Shown: positions 1 through 8,184 of the stretch, piece after piece
Layout: each line of letters starts with the position of its first letter
How positions within the stretch are numbered: position 1 is the stretch's first letter
IMG/VR virus record: IMGVR_UViG_3300049740_000116
Coordinates: 1 to 22,782 of that record
Source of the DNA: a virus
Length of the DNA stretch: 22,782 nucleotides
Reading direction: 5' to 3' (one strand)
Program-made: the position numbers and the translations under genes
Notes under the pieces: generated by a model
The model's input: the letters and a program-made list of their open reading frames with translations, nothing else
What the model was told of the DNA's origin: nothing
Database searches by the model: none

Positions 1-5
1 TAGGC

Positions 6-389
6 ATGAAGGTTGCTGCCGTATCTATACTTTGTCAGGACGAAAGAGTTTTCCACGCAATGATACAATCAGGTACACCTTGTCCTTACAATGGTAAGAT
101 AGGTAGTGAAGCACTTAAAGAATGGAAAAAATATGACAAGTTAAGACCTGATTACGAACAATATACAGCAGATTTAAAATACATTGAAAAGAAAAATAAA
201 AAATTAGAAAAAGCATATGAAAAGAAGATGAAAGAGAATGCTGAAGAACTATCAAAACAACAAGTTGAATTAGACGCAGTAGCGGCTGAAAAACAAAAAT
301 TGATAGATGAGATGAATGAACTAAAAGGTGTTAATAAAAAAGTTAAAGAAAAGAACATAACTGTTCACGCAGATAATGGACCGAGGTAA
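6..389 (+). CDS. Coiled-coil hypothetical protein, possibly 5'-truncated
   Basis: I do not recognise this 127-aa protein. Residues 1-50 look globular (Cys10, Cys26). From about residue 55 to 120 the sequence is a Lys/Glu-rich heptad-like helix, a probable coiled coil. The reading frame has no stop between the window edge and the ATG and no ribosome binding site is visible, so the true start may lie upstream. The same direction and close spacing suggest it shares a transcript with the exported acidic protein that follows. No function is proposed. Confidence 0.65.
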   Translation: MKVAAVSILCQDERVFHAMIQSGTPCPYNGKIGSEALKEWKKYDKLRPDYEQYTADLKYIEKKNKKLEKAYEKKMKENAEELSKQQVELDAVAAEKQKLIDEMNELKGVNKKVKEKNITVHADNGPR

Positions 390-391
390 CA

Positions 392-499
392 ATGTTAAGT
401 TTTATACTATTTACAGGATTAATAATATATGCAACGATTAAGTTTTATAATTTTATGCACAGTCTTAATCCTTACGACTTTTCAGATAAGAGTAAGTAA
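392..499 (+). CDS. Possible 35-aa membrane peptide overlapping the next gene
   Basis: An ATG two bases after the preceding stop opens a 35-codon frame. It has a hydrophobic N-terminal half (residues 1-20, a plausible membrane helix) and a charged C-terminus. GAGG lies about 6 nt upstream of the ATG. It shares 71 nt with the start of the 580-aa exported protein in another frame. It may be a real small membrane protein, a leader peptide controlling the downstream start, or chance. The overlap is larger than is typical elsewhere in the window, so confidence is modest. Confidence 0.35.
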   Translation: MLSFILFTGLIIYATIKFYNFMHSLNPYDFSDKSK

Positions 500-2171
500 G
501 GCTGAAACAGCAACATCTGGTAATCTATTACCTAACGCAGGTGATGGTGTAAACACAAACGTACAAAACTCAAATAGTACAATAGATGGTATAGACTCAT
601 CTACTGGTTTTACACTTAATGGTATTACCGACTTCTCATCAAACTACAATGAACTAGAGGCAAATGGAACTGGTACTGTATCTGCCTCAGGATCACTTGT
701 TGATATTACAACTACAACAGAATCAGGCAATTCATTTACAACAACAGAAACATCTTTAGATGGTGGTGTAACCTTAAATGCAACTACCGAAATACAAAAC
801 TGTGAATGGTCTGGCTCATCATATCAATGTGGTCAAGCAACTAATGGTAGAGATTCATTTACAACTACAATTAAAATATTAGATACTAACAATAACGTTC
901 TTTCTGTAACTAGTCTTACCAGAAACAATGACGCTGGTTATAGATCAGACACCCACACATATACAGATTCAGTAACCTCTACAATCACAGGCTCAAGAAA
1001 ATGGGATTGGGAATGGAAAGGTGTAGATGGTAATAATCCTAGTGCTACAGGTGCAGTAGGTCCTAATCTAGTAGGTGCAAGTTTAACTGCCACAATATTA
1101 GACATATCATATACACCTATTAGTGAAGAAACAGAGGAACAATTAGAAGATACAAACGAACAACTAGAATTAGCACAAGAAGAATTAGAAAATTTGTTTG
1201 AGAACATGGAAGATGTTAACTTTGAACAACTAGAAGAATTACAATTTAACGCACCTATATTAGAAGAAATAGAGATAGAAGAAATACAATTAGAAGAATT
1301 AGCAATCGCATTTGAAGAAAATTTTAAAGAAATATTAATAGAAGAAAATTTGATAGAAGAATTTGAAACTGCTTTAATAGAAGAAAATTTAACAGAGGAA
1401 GAATTTTTTGAGGAGATGACCAATATTATTGAGGAAGAGTTTGAAGAACTCATGCCTATGCCTACAGCAATGAAGGAAGAAGAAATAATAGAAATGGAAA
1501 TAACCGAAGAGGAGATTACCAATGAAGAAGAAGTAGCTACTGAAGAAATTGAAGAAGAAGCCCCACAAGAAGAAAAGTTAAACGAAGAAGTCAAAGAAGA
1601 ACCAACGGAGACAGAATCAAATGCTAACACCGAGACAAATGCAACAACTGAGGATACTAGTGAGGAATCAATGGAGACAGAGGAAACAGGAGAAACTGAT
1701 ACAGAGGAATCTACTGTGGATGAAGATACGGAAACAGAAGGATCGGAGACGGAGACGAATAATGAGGAAGCTGTGGATGATGAGGCAGTTGGCGATGATA
1801 GACAAGAGAATGACGAGATTGATAGCGTAAATGTAAAAGTAAAAAGAATAATAGAAAAATTAGAAAAGACATTGAAAGATGTAAATGATACGGTCAAGGC
1901 AGTACAGTTTGTTACACTAAAAGGTATTCAATCAGGTGCTGCTGACCTATCATCTTACAACGTACAATTAAAGGATAGCGTCAAGTTAAATGATGGCAAT
2001 CCAGACTTTTTTAATCAACTAAATATAGAGCAAGAACAGATTTATAAAAATAAATCTTTAAACGCATATACAAATAATGACCCAATATCAATAAAGCAAA
2101 GTCAACTTATACGAATTGATATTGAAAAGAAACAATTATTATTAGAACTTAAAATTTTAAGAGAGGGATAA
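429..2171 (+). CDS. Large secreted Glu-rich acidic protein
   Basis: This 580-aa protein starts with a classical signal peptide: a basic residue at 3, a hydrophobic core at about 5-20, and a likely signal peptidase I site after Ala25 (S-K-A). Residues 26-225 are rich in Thr, Ser, Asn and Gly with alternating polar/hydrophobic patterning that suggests a beta domain; Cys125 and Cys134 could form a disulfide. Residues about 228-455 are extremely Glu-rich. The first part of that tract repeats a leucine/isoleucine-plus-EE pattern and the later part is Glu/Thr-rich and probably disordered. The last 110 residues are helical and more basic. GGA lies about 9 nt before the ATG. Two membrane/coiled-coil genes follow immediately. 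I do not recognise the family. An envelope or extracellular role is inferred from export only. Confidence 0.8.
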   Translation: MQRLSFIILCTVLILTTFQIRVSKAETATSGNLLPNAGDGVNTNVQNSNSTIDGIDSSTGFTLNGITDFSSNYNELEANGTGTVSASGSLVDITTTTESGNSFTTTETSLDGGVTLNATTEIQNCEWSGSSYQCGQATNGRDSFTTTIKILDTNNNVLSVTSLTRNNDAGYRSDTHTYTDSVTSTITGSRKWDWEWKGVDGNNPSATGAVGPNLVGASLTATILDISYTPISEETEEQLEDTNEQLELAQEELENLFENMEDVNFEQLEELQFNAPILEEIEIEEIQLEELAIAFEENFKEILIEENLIEEFETALIEENLTEEEFFEEMTNIIEEEFEELMPMPTAMKEEEIIEMEITEEEITNEEEVATEEIEEEAPQEEKLNEEVKEEPTETESNANTETNATTEDTSEESMETEETGETDTEESTVDEDTETEGSETETNNEEAVDDEAVGDDRQENDEIDSVNVKVKRIIEKLEKTLKDVNDTVKAVQFVTLKGIQSGAADLSSYNVQLKDSVKLNDGNPDFFNQLNIEQEQIYKNKSLNAYTNNDPISIKQSQLIRIDIEKKQLLLELKILREG

Positions 2172-2172
2172 A

Positions 2173-2535
2173 ATGATAGATAAATTAAAAAGTAATTTAG
2201 CAAGTGTTGCCGCTCTAATTGCTGCTGTGGCTGCGATTGGTGGTGGGTTTGTTAAGTATGGCGAGATCAGTACAAGATTAAGTCAAATAGAAGCTGCACA
2301 AAGCGAAACAGTAGATACATCAGGTATCGTTGTTAACGCTGAAGACATTGCAGTACTAAAAGAAAAAGTATCAAAAGTAGAAAGTAACAAAGTTGACCTA
2401 TCAGGTATTGCTAAAAACAAAGAAGCAATTGCTGATGTAGAAACTAAAGCAAGTGTCAACGAGAAAACTTTACAACTATTCAAGTTAGAAATTGAAGAAA
2501 TTAAAATTAAGAATAAAAATCCATTAGGCGGATAA
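2173..2535 (+). CDS. Membrane-anchored coiled-coil protein
   Basis: This 120-aa protein has an Ala/Gly-rich transmembrane segment at about residues 8-27. A helical region follows with spaced hydrophobic heptads and runs of the type V-x-x-K-E (about 33-115). Topology would place a short N-terminal tail on one side and the coiled coil on the other. The start lies 1 nt after the upstream stop, and its own stop overlaps the next ATG (TAATG). It therefore belongs to a tightly coupled trio with the acidic exported protein and the tail-anchored protein downstream. Function is not recognised. Such an arrangement could form an envelope-spanning complex, which is inference. Confidence 0.75.
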   Translation: MIDKLKSNLASVAALIAAVAAIGGGFVKYGEISTRLSQIEAAQSETVDTSGIVVNAEDIAVLKEKVSKVESNKVDLSGIAKNKEAIADVETKASVNEKTLQLFKLEIEEIKIKNKNPLGG

Positions 2536-2984
2536 TGTCAGATTTAAACAAGTTAGCAACCGATTTACAAGTACTTAAAAACGAAGTAGAACAGGTTGCT
2601 AGCGTCAATACAAAACTTGACAATGCTATAGATAAACTAACAGACATATCTGGTAGTATTAAATCTATGTTAGCAGTACATGAAGAAAAACTATCAAAAC
2701 AAGAAGAAATTGATAAAGCAATATTCAACCTAATAGAGAATCGTAGAGTTGAATTTGATACGAATTACAAAGAATTACACGCTAGAATCAACAAGATTCA
2801 TCAAAATTTGACAGATGAAATAGACATGTCACAGAAGCGTTTAATGTGTGAAATTAAGACTTTAGCGTCAAATTTAGACGGTAGGATAGGCGTCTTTGAG
2901 AAATACAGATGGATCATCATAGGGGCGGCAATAGTGCTAGGATTGTCTATGCCTCAAATAATGTCAATATTCAAAATACTCTAA
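2535..2984 (+). CDS. Tail-anchored coiled-coil membrane protein
   Basis: The protein has 149 aa. Residues 1-120 are predicted to be almost entirely helical with coiled-coil character, and residues about 125-147 form a single C-terminal transmembrane segment rich in Ile, Ala and Met. This mirrors the preceding gene, which has its membrane segment at the N-terminus, so the two could be partner proteins with interacting coiled coils. Start and stop codons overlap by one base with the upstream gene. Family not recognised. Confidence 0.75.
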   Translation: MSDLNKLATDLQVLKNEVEQVASVNTKLDNAIDKLTDISGSIKSMLAVHEEKLSKQEEIDKAIFNLIENRRVEFDTNYKELHARINKIHQNLTDEIDMSQKRLMCEIKTLASNLDGRIGVFEKYRWIIIGAAIVLGLSMPQIMSIFKIL

Positions 2985-2991
2985 TAGTAGC

Positions 2992-3020
2992 TTGACAAAA
3001 ACGTATATATAGTATATACT
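2992..3020 (+). promoter_or_regulatory. Sigma-70-type promoter, leaderless, for primase-RNR operon
   Basis: TTGACA at 2992-2997 and TATACT at 3015-3020 are separated by exactly 17 nt, and the base before the -35 box is C (CTTGAC). The expected start point, seven bases after the -10 box, is about 3027. The primase ATG is at 3028, leaving a leader of only about one base. It drives the primase-nrd-RuvC gene run. Confidence 0.75.
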
Positions 3021-3027
3021 GTTTTAT

Positions 3028-4041
3028 ATGAGTGGTTACATTGATCTAAATTATATCAGCAAGATACAGCCTAGACTACAACAATTTAAAAAGAAAAGAG
3101 ATTATCTATTCAATTTTCGTTGTCCTGTCTGTGGTGATTCTAAAAAGTCTAAAACAAAAGCAAGAGCATATCTTTATAGAGTAAAGAATGATATGTTTTT
3201 TAAATGTCATAATTGTAGTGCTTCACACAATTTGGCTAATCTTATAAAACTAGTTGATCGGCCATTATACGATCAATATATTTTAGAAAGATATAAAGGC
3301 AGTAAACCTGCTAGTGAAGAAAGTCTGTTTGAAAGATTTAAAACAGATACAAAAACAAAATTAAAATCTACACCCCTACAAGGCCTTATAGCCTTTAGTA
3401 ATTTAAAAGACGACCATCCTGCTAAGCAATACTTAATCAATCGTAAGTTGCCTACTGAATACTTTGATAGATTATATTATTGCGACAAGTTCCAAACGTA
3501 TGTAAATAAGATACGTCCTGGGACGTTTGAAAGTCTAAATAAAAAGTACGAACATCCTAGATTAATTATACCTTTCTATGATGTTGATAATGAAGTCTTT
3601 GCTTTGCAAGGACGTGCCTTTGGTAAAGAACAACCAAAATATCTTACAATAAAACTACAGGAGAACAAACAAAAAATATTTGGCCTTGAACGAATTAATC
3701 TACATAGAAGATTATACATAGTAGAGGGTCCTTTAGATAGTTTGTTCCTTGATAATTGTCTTGCGGCTGGTGGTGCTGATCTACAACTACCTGTTGAAAA
3801 AAAAGATGTCGTTTTTATATTTGATAATGAGCCTCGTAATAAAGAAATAATAGATAGAATGTATAAGATGGTAGATAAAGATTATATGATAGCAATATGG
3901 CCAGAAGGGCAGAAAGAAAAAGATATTAACGAGATGATAATAAACGGCAAGACAAAAGAACAAGTACAAAAAATTATATCCGATAACACCTATTCAGGTT
4001 TATCAGCAATTACTCAACTCAACACATACAAAAGAATATAG
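3028..4041 (+). CDS. DNA primase, T4 gp61-like, zinc finger plus TOPRIM
   Basis: This 337-aa protein has the layout of a phage T4-type/DnaG-family primase, which makes RNA primers for lagging-strand synthesis together with the replicative helicase. A zinc finger near the N-terminus uses Cys32, Cys35, Cys60 and Cys63 (two CxxC pairs). A TOPRIM domain follows: the acidic glutamate motif V-E-G-P-L-D-S at residues 232-238, and F-D-N-E with Asp266 as a metal-binding acidic residue. Length matches the T4 primase family. It is the first gene after a strong promoter and lies 8 nt upstream of nrdA, so primer synthesis and dNTP supply are co-expressed. No Shine-Dalgarno is visible because the ATG sits at the predicted transcript 5' end. 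Confidence 0.88.
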   Translation: MSGYIDLNYISKIQPRLQQFKKKRDYLFNFRCPVCGDSKKSKTKARAYLYRVKNDMFFKCHNCSASHNLANLIKLVDRPLYDQYILERYKGSKPASEESLFERFKTDTKTKLKSTPLQGLIAFSNLKDDHPAKQYLINRKLPTEYFDRLYYCDKFQTYVNKIRPGTFESLNKKYEHPRLIIPFYDVDNEVFALQGRAFGKEQPKYLTIKLQENKQKIFGLERINLHRRLYIVEGPLDSLFLDNCLAAGGADLQLPVEKKDVVFIFDNEPRNKEIIDRMYKMVDKDYMIAIWPEGQKEKDINEMIINGKTKEQVQKIISDNTYSGLSAITQLNTYKRI

Positions 4042-4049
4042 GGAGATTT

Positions 4050-6362
4050 ATGGTCACAGGAAACGAGTCTATTAATGTCAAAAAAAGAAACGGTAGAGGA
4101 ACAGAACCTCTTAACATTGAAAAGATACATGAAATGGTTGAGTATGCTTGTGAAGATATAACAGGAGTTTCATCATCACAAGTAGAAATGAAAAGTGGAT
4201 TACAATTCTATGATGGTATATCTACAGACGAAATACAACAGATTTTAGTAAAGTCAGCTGCTGACTTAATAGATTTAAATTATTCTAATTACACTTATGT
4301 GGCAAGTAGATTACTTTTATATAGTTTAAGAAAACAAGTTATGGGTAAGTTATGGGATCACCCACACTTTTATGACCATGTAAAAAAAGTTGTTGATTTA
4401 GGACTATATGATAGTGAGATATTTACAAATTATCAAAGAAAGGACTTTGATAGAATGGAGAACTGGATAATTCATAATAGAGATTATGATTTTACCTATG
4501 CAGGTCTCCGACAAGTTATTGACAAATACCTTGTACAAGATAGAAGTACAAATGTGGTATACGAAACACCACAGTTTATGTACATGATGATTGCGGCTAC
4601 ACTATTTGCTAAATATCCAAAAGAAAGGAGAATGTCATATGTTAAAAAATATTATGACGCTATATCAACTTTTAAAATTAATATTCCAACGCCTGTTATG
4701 GCTGGTGTCCGTACCCCTCTTAAGCAGTATGCTTCTTGTGTCCTTGTTGACATTGATGATACTTTACCTAGTATCTTTAGTAGCGACATGGCTGTTGGGC
4801 GTTATGTTGCCCAAAGGGCTGGGATCGGAATTAACGCAGGAAGAATCCGAGGTATCAACTCACGTATTAGAGGCGGTGAGGTTCAACATACGGGTGTTAT
4901 ACCTTTTCTTAAAAAATTTGAGGCAACTGTTAAGTGCTGTACTCAAAACGGAGTACGAGGCGGATCAGCAACAGTACACTTCCCAATTTGGCACCAAGAA
5001 ATAGGTGATATTATTGTTCTTAAAAACAACAAAGGTAGTGAAGATAATAGAGTTAGAAAATTAGACTACTCTATACAATTATCAAAACTATTTTATGAAA
5101 GATTTATTAACAATGCAGATATAACTTTATTTTCACCACATGAAGTGCCTGAATTATACGAGGCATGGGGAACAGATTCGTTTGATGAACTTTACGAAAA
5201 AGCAGAAAGAAAATTATCTGTAAGTAAAACTAAAATCAACGCACAAGAATTGTTTTTTGACATCTTAAAAGAAAGAGCAGAAACTGGTCGTATCTATATT
5301 ATGAATATTGACCATTGTAATACACACTCCTCTTTTAAAGATAAGGTTACAATGAGTAACTTATGTCAGGAGATAACTTTACCAACCACTCCAATACAAC
5401 ACATTGATGGAGAAGGTGAGATTGCTTTATGTATTTTATCTGCCATCAATGTGGGTAAAATAAACAAACGTGATGAACTACAACCATTGTGTGATTTAGC
5501 AGTAAGAGCTTTAGATGAAATAATAGATCATCAAAAGTATCCTATTGACGCTGCTGAAAAATCTACAAAGGCACGTAGAAGTTTAGGTATTGGTTACATT
5601 GGTCTTGCTCACTACCTTGCAAAGAAAGGTTACAAGTACGAGCAGAAACTTGCATGGCGACAAGTAGATAAACTAACAGAAGCATTTCAATATTATCTAT
5701 TAAAGGCAAGTAATGAACTTGCAAAAGAAAAAGGTCCTTGTTCAGCATTTAAATCTACAAAATATGCAGATGGTATATTACCCATTGATACATATAAGAA
5801 AGATGTTGACGAGTTAGTTAAAAGAGAACTAACTTATGATTGGGAATGGTTAAGAAAAGAAATTAAAGAACATGGTTTAAGACATAGTACATTGTCAGCA
5901 CAAATGCCTAGTGAATCTTCTAGTGTAGTTTCAAATGCGACAAATGGTATTGAACCACCAAGAGATTATTTGTCTGTTAAAAAGTCTAAAAAAGGCCCAT
6001 TAAAACAGATAGTACCAGAGTATAATAAATTAAAAAACTTTTATACACTACTTTGGGACATGAAAGGGAACGAAGGATATATAAATATCGTTGCAGTAAT
6101 GCAAAAGTATTTTGATCAGGCAATAAGTGGTAACTGGTCATACAATCCTGAAAATTATACTGATGGTCAAGTACCAGTATCAGTAATGGCACAAGATTTA
6201 TTGACAACATATAAATTAGGTTGGAAGACTTCATATTATCAAAACACATATGATAGTAAAAAAGACGAAGACGAACCTAGTCATCCTATCGGTTGGCAAG
6301 ATAATGTACCTGAAACAAATAAAGAGGACGATCCAGAAAATTGTGATTCGTGTGCTATATAA
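4050..6362 (+). CDS. nrdA: Class Ia ribonucleotide reductase large subunit (NrdA)
   Basis: Reduces ribonucleoside diphosphates to deoxyribonucleotides with NrdB. The 770-aa length and key residues match E. coli NrdA. There is an N-terminal ATP-cone region (about 8-95). The redox pair is Cys230 and Cys461. The radical site is N-L-C-Q-E with Asn437, Cys439 and Glu441. Tyr729 and Tyr730 serve radical transfer. The C-terminal tail has the re-reduction cysteines Cys765 and Cys768. All catalytic residues are present, so it should be active. A GGGAG ribosome binding site precedes the ATG. The stop overlaps the next ATG by one base. Part of the gene, about 4690-5000, uses codons (CTT, GTT, CGT) unlike the TTA/AGA-rich remainder. 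No intein or intron interrupts it. Confidence 0.97.
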   Translation: MVTGNESINVKKRNGRGTEPLNIEKIHEMVEYACEDITGVSSSQVEMKSGLQFYDGISTDEIQQILVKSAADLIDLNYSNYTYVASRLLLYSLRKQVMGKLWDHPHFYDHVKKVVDLGLYDSEIFTNYQRKDFDRMENWIIHNRDYDFTYAGLRQVIDKYLVQDRSTNVVYETPQFMYMMIAATLFAKYPKERRMSYVKKYYDAISTFKINIPTPVMAGVRTPLKQYASCVLVDIDDTLPSIFSSDMAVGRYVAQRAGIGINAGRIRGINSRIRGGEVQHTGVIPFLKKFEATVKCCTQNGVRGGSATVHFPIWHQEIGDIIVLKNNKGSEDNRVRKLDYSIQLSKLFYERFINNADITLFSPHEVPELYEAWGTDSFDELYEKAERKLSVSKTKINAQELFFDILKERAETGRIYIMNIDHCNTHSSFKDKVTMSNLCQEITLPTTPIQHIDGEGEIALCILSAINVGKINKRDELQPLCDLAVRALDEIIDHQKYPIDAAEKSTKARRSLGIGYIGLAHYLAKKGYKYEQKLAWRQVDKLTEAFQYYLLKASNELAKEKGPCSAFKSTKYADGILPIDTYKKDVDELVKRELTYDWEWLRKEIKEHGLRHSTLSAQMPSESSSVVSNATNGIEPPRDYLSVKKSKKGPLKQIVPEYNKLKNFYTLLWDMKGNEGYINIVAVMQKYFDQAISGNWSYNPENYTDGQVPVSVMAQDLLTTYKLGWKTSYYQNTYDSKKDEDEPSHPIGWQDNVPETNKEDDPENCDSCAI

Positions 6363-7078
6363 TGAGTGAATTAAAAGATATATTCGGTAAAAGAAAACAT
6401 CCTAATATCTATAGTGATAAGATTATTCCTACTGAAAATGATATAAGAGATATAGTTACACAAGCATATCCTTTAGTTACATCATTTAGAAAAGCATTTG
6501 CTTATGAAATACATGTTTTAGGACCTGATAAGAAACGTAGTAATGAATTATGGAAGATATGTGAAGGACATAAACAAAAAATTGATGATGATAATTATGG
6601 TGATAATGCCATACAAATAAAAAGTATGGGTATGTTACATATTAATACGGCACCGTGGATATTGATTGCAACACCAAGAGTTACAGAACCTAATGGGTTT
6701 CACAAAGATGTAACAGGCAAGAGTCATTGGGAGTTTGCTGATTATGATTTTATGAATAAAAACAATAGAGAGTCTGGTGCATTAGAAATAGGTATGTTAG
6801 CAAAAATGATAATGGGATTTGCGTTACGAGGAGGTTGGGATTCTGGTTATTGTGTTTGTTTCCCAAAGACAAGAGAGAAATGGCGAGATTATCCTTTCTT
6901 AAAGTTTTATCCTACTTTGATACAAACTATAGGTAAGGCAACAAAATACGAGTATCAATGTAAAGATAAAGAAGAACTTGAATTGAATACAGCGCCACCT
7001 TTAGAAACTATATTTAAATTTTATGATTCGATAAAAGACGACCCATTTAAGGGCACAAGCATAGAGGGAAAAGATTAA
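6362..7078 (+). CDS. Nitroreductase-like flavoprotein paralogue 1, between nrdA and nrdB
   Basis: This 238-aa protein aligns by eye with the second nitroreductase-like protein that follows nrdB. Shared features are K-R-x-H (11-13 region), V-L-G-P-D-K (52-57), T-A-P-W (96-99), E-I-G-M (142-145) followed by a hydrophobic helix ending in a Gly pair, and G-K-A-T-K-Y (191-196). These are the positions of FMN-binding and core elements in the nitroreductase fold. The usual A-P-S-x-N segment is degraded here (V-T-S-F-R-K), so it may be a non-canonical or structural subunit. Cys164 and Cys166 are close together. I chose the ATG at 6362, which overlaps the nrdA stop (TAATG), over the earlier GTG at 6350. 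The substrate is unknown. Translational coupling suggests a link to RNR or nucleotide metabolism, which is inference. Confidence 0.72.
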   Translation: MSELKDIFGKRKHPNIYSDKIIPTENDIRDIVTQAYPLVTSFRKAFAYEIHVLGPDKKRSNELWKICEGHKQKIDDDNYGDNAIQIKSMGMLHINTAPWILIATPRVTEPNGFHKDVTGKSHWEFADYDFMNKNNRESGALEIGMLAKMIMGFALRGGWDSGYCVCFPKTREKWRDYPFLKFYPTLIQTIGKATKYEYQCKDKEELELNTAPPLETIFKFYDSIKDDPFKGTSIEGKD

Positions 7079-8184
7079 TGAAAACAGTTTTTAATAAGAA
7101 CAAAAATTTAGACGCTACAAAACAACCATTGTTTTTTGGTGAAGACCTTGCTGTACAAAGATATGATACATTTAAGTATCCTATATTTGATAGATTGGCT
7201 CAACAACAACTAGGTTTCTTTTGGCGACCTGAAGAAGTATCTTTACAAAAAGATAGAAACGACTATGCTCAACTATCAGAATCACAAAAGTTTATCTTTA
7301 CATCTAATCTAAAATATCAAACTATGTTAGATAGTGTACAAGGTAGAGGTCCATGTTTAGCATTTCTACCATTTGTAACTAATCCTGAATTAGAAGGTGC
7401 CATAGTTGCATGGGACTTTATGGAAACAATTCATAGTAGAAGTTACACATACATAATTAAAAACTTATATTCAGACCCTAGTGATATATTTGATACTATT
7501 ATTGAAGATAAGAAGATACAAGAAAGATCAAAAGCAGTTACAGAAGCATACGACAAACTAATTGCATTAGGTTACAAATGGCATAATGATCCTAAATCAG
7601 TTGACATTTACGAACTAAAGAAAGCATTATGGCTTGCGTTAGTAACTGTAAACGTATTAGAGGGTTTAAGATTCTATGTATCATTTGCTTGTTCGTTTGC
7701 ATTTGGCGAATTAAAACTTATGGAAGGTAGTGCTAAGATATTATCTCTTATTGCTAGAGATGAAAGTCAACACCTTGCAATGAGTCAACAGATTATCAAA
7801 GCATATCTTACAAAAGAGAATGATAAGGTAATGAATAAAGTTATTAAAGATACACAAAAAGAATGCTATAAAATATATGATGACGCAGTACAACAAGAGA
7901 AAGATTGGGCAACTTATCTATTTCAAAAAGGTTCTATGATAGGACTATCAGAAAAATTACTACATCAATATGTTGAATATATAGCAAATAGAAGAATGAG
8001 AGTAATAGGATTAGAGCAAAAATATGAACAATCAAGTGCAAACAATCCATTACCTTGGACACAACATTGGTTTAATAGTCACTCACTACAAAACGCACCA
8101 CAAGAAACTGAAATAGAAAGTTATGTTATTGGTGGGCTTAAACAAGATGTTAAGAAAGATCAATTTAAAACATTTAAACTATAA
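7078..8184 (+). CDS. nrdB: Class Ia ribonucleotide reductase small subunit (NrdB)
   Basis: Holds the diiron-tyrosyl radical that starts catalysis in NrdA. The 368-aa sequence has all expected ligands: Asp85, Glu116 and His119 (E-T-I-H), Glu195, Glu229 and His232 (R-D-E-S-Q-H). The radical tyrosine is Tyr123 in H-S-R-S-Y. These align with E. coli NrdB D84, E115, H118, E204, E238, H241 and Y122. It is therefore a canonical class Ia subunit, not a metal-free or tyrosine-less variant. The ATG overlaps the stop of nitroreductase-like paralogue 1, and the stop overlaps the start of paralogue 2, so all four proteins are coupled. Confidence 0.97.
   Translation: MKTVFNKNKNLDATKQPLFFGEDLAVQRYDTFKYPIFDRLAQQQLGFFWRPEEVSLQKDRNDYAQLSESQKFIFTSNLKYQTMLDSVQGRGPCLAFLPFVTNPELEGAIVAWDFMETIHSRSYTYIIKNLYSDPSDIFDTIIEDKKIQERSKAVTEAYDKLIALGYKWHNDPKSVDIYELKKALWLALVTVNVLEGLRFYVSFACSFAFGELKLMEGSAKILSLIARDESQHLAMSQQIIKAYLTKENDKVMNKVIKDTQKECYKIYDDAVQQEKDWATYLFQKGSMIGLSEKLLHQYVEYIANRRMRVIGLEQKYEQSSANNPLPWTQHWFNSHSLQNAPQETEIESYVIGGLKQDVKKDQFKTFKL

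Noticed and set aside
1621-1830. 69-aa + strand frame rich in Arg and Gln
   Set aside because: Another-frame shadow of the same repetitive acidic codons, with no ribosome binding site.
938-1897. 319-aa open frame on the - strand, Ser-rich
   Set aside because: It is the antisense of the Glu-rich tract: GAA/GAG codons read backward as TTC/CTC and shifted frames give Ser. The + strand frame has a signal peptide and proper ribosome binding site.
4591-5004. 137-aa + strand frame inside nrdA
   Set aside because: Shadow within the best conserved part of nrdA; a weakly plausible hydrophobic start is coincidental.
6350-6361. GTG start for nitroreductase-like 1
   Set aside because: The ATG at 6362 forms the same TAATG coupling used at the neighbouring junctions.
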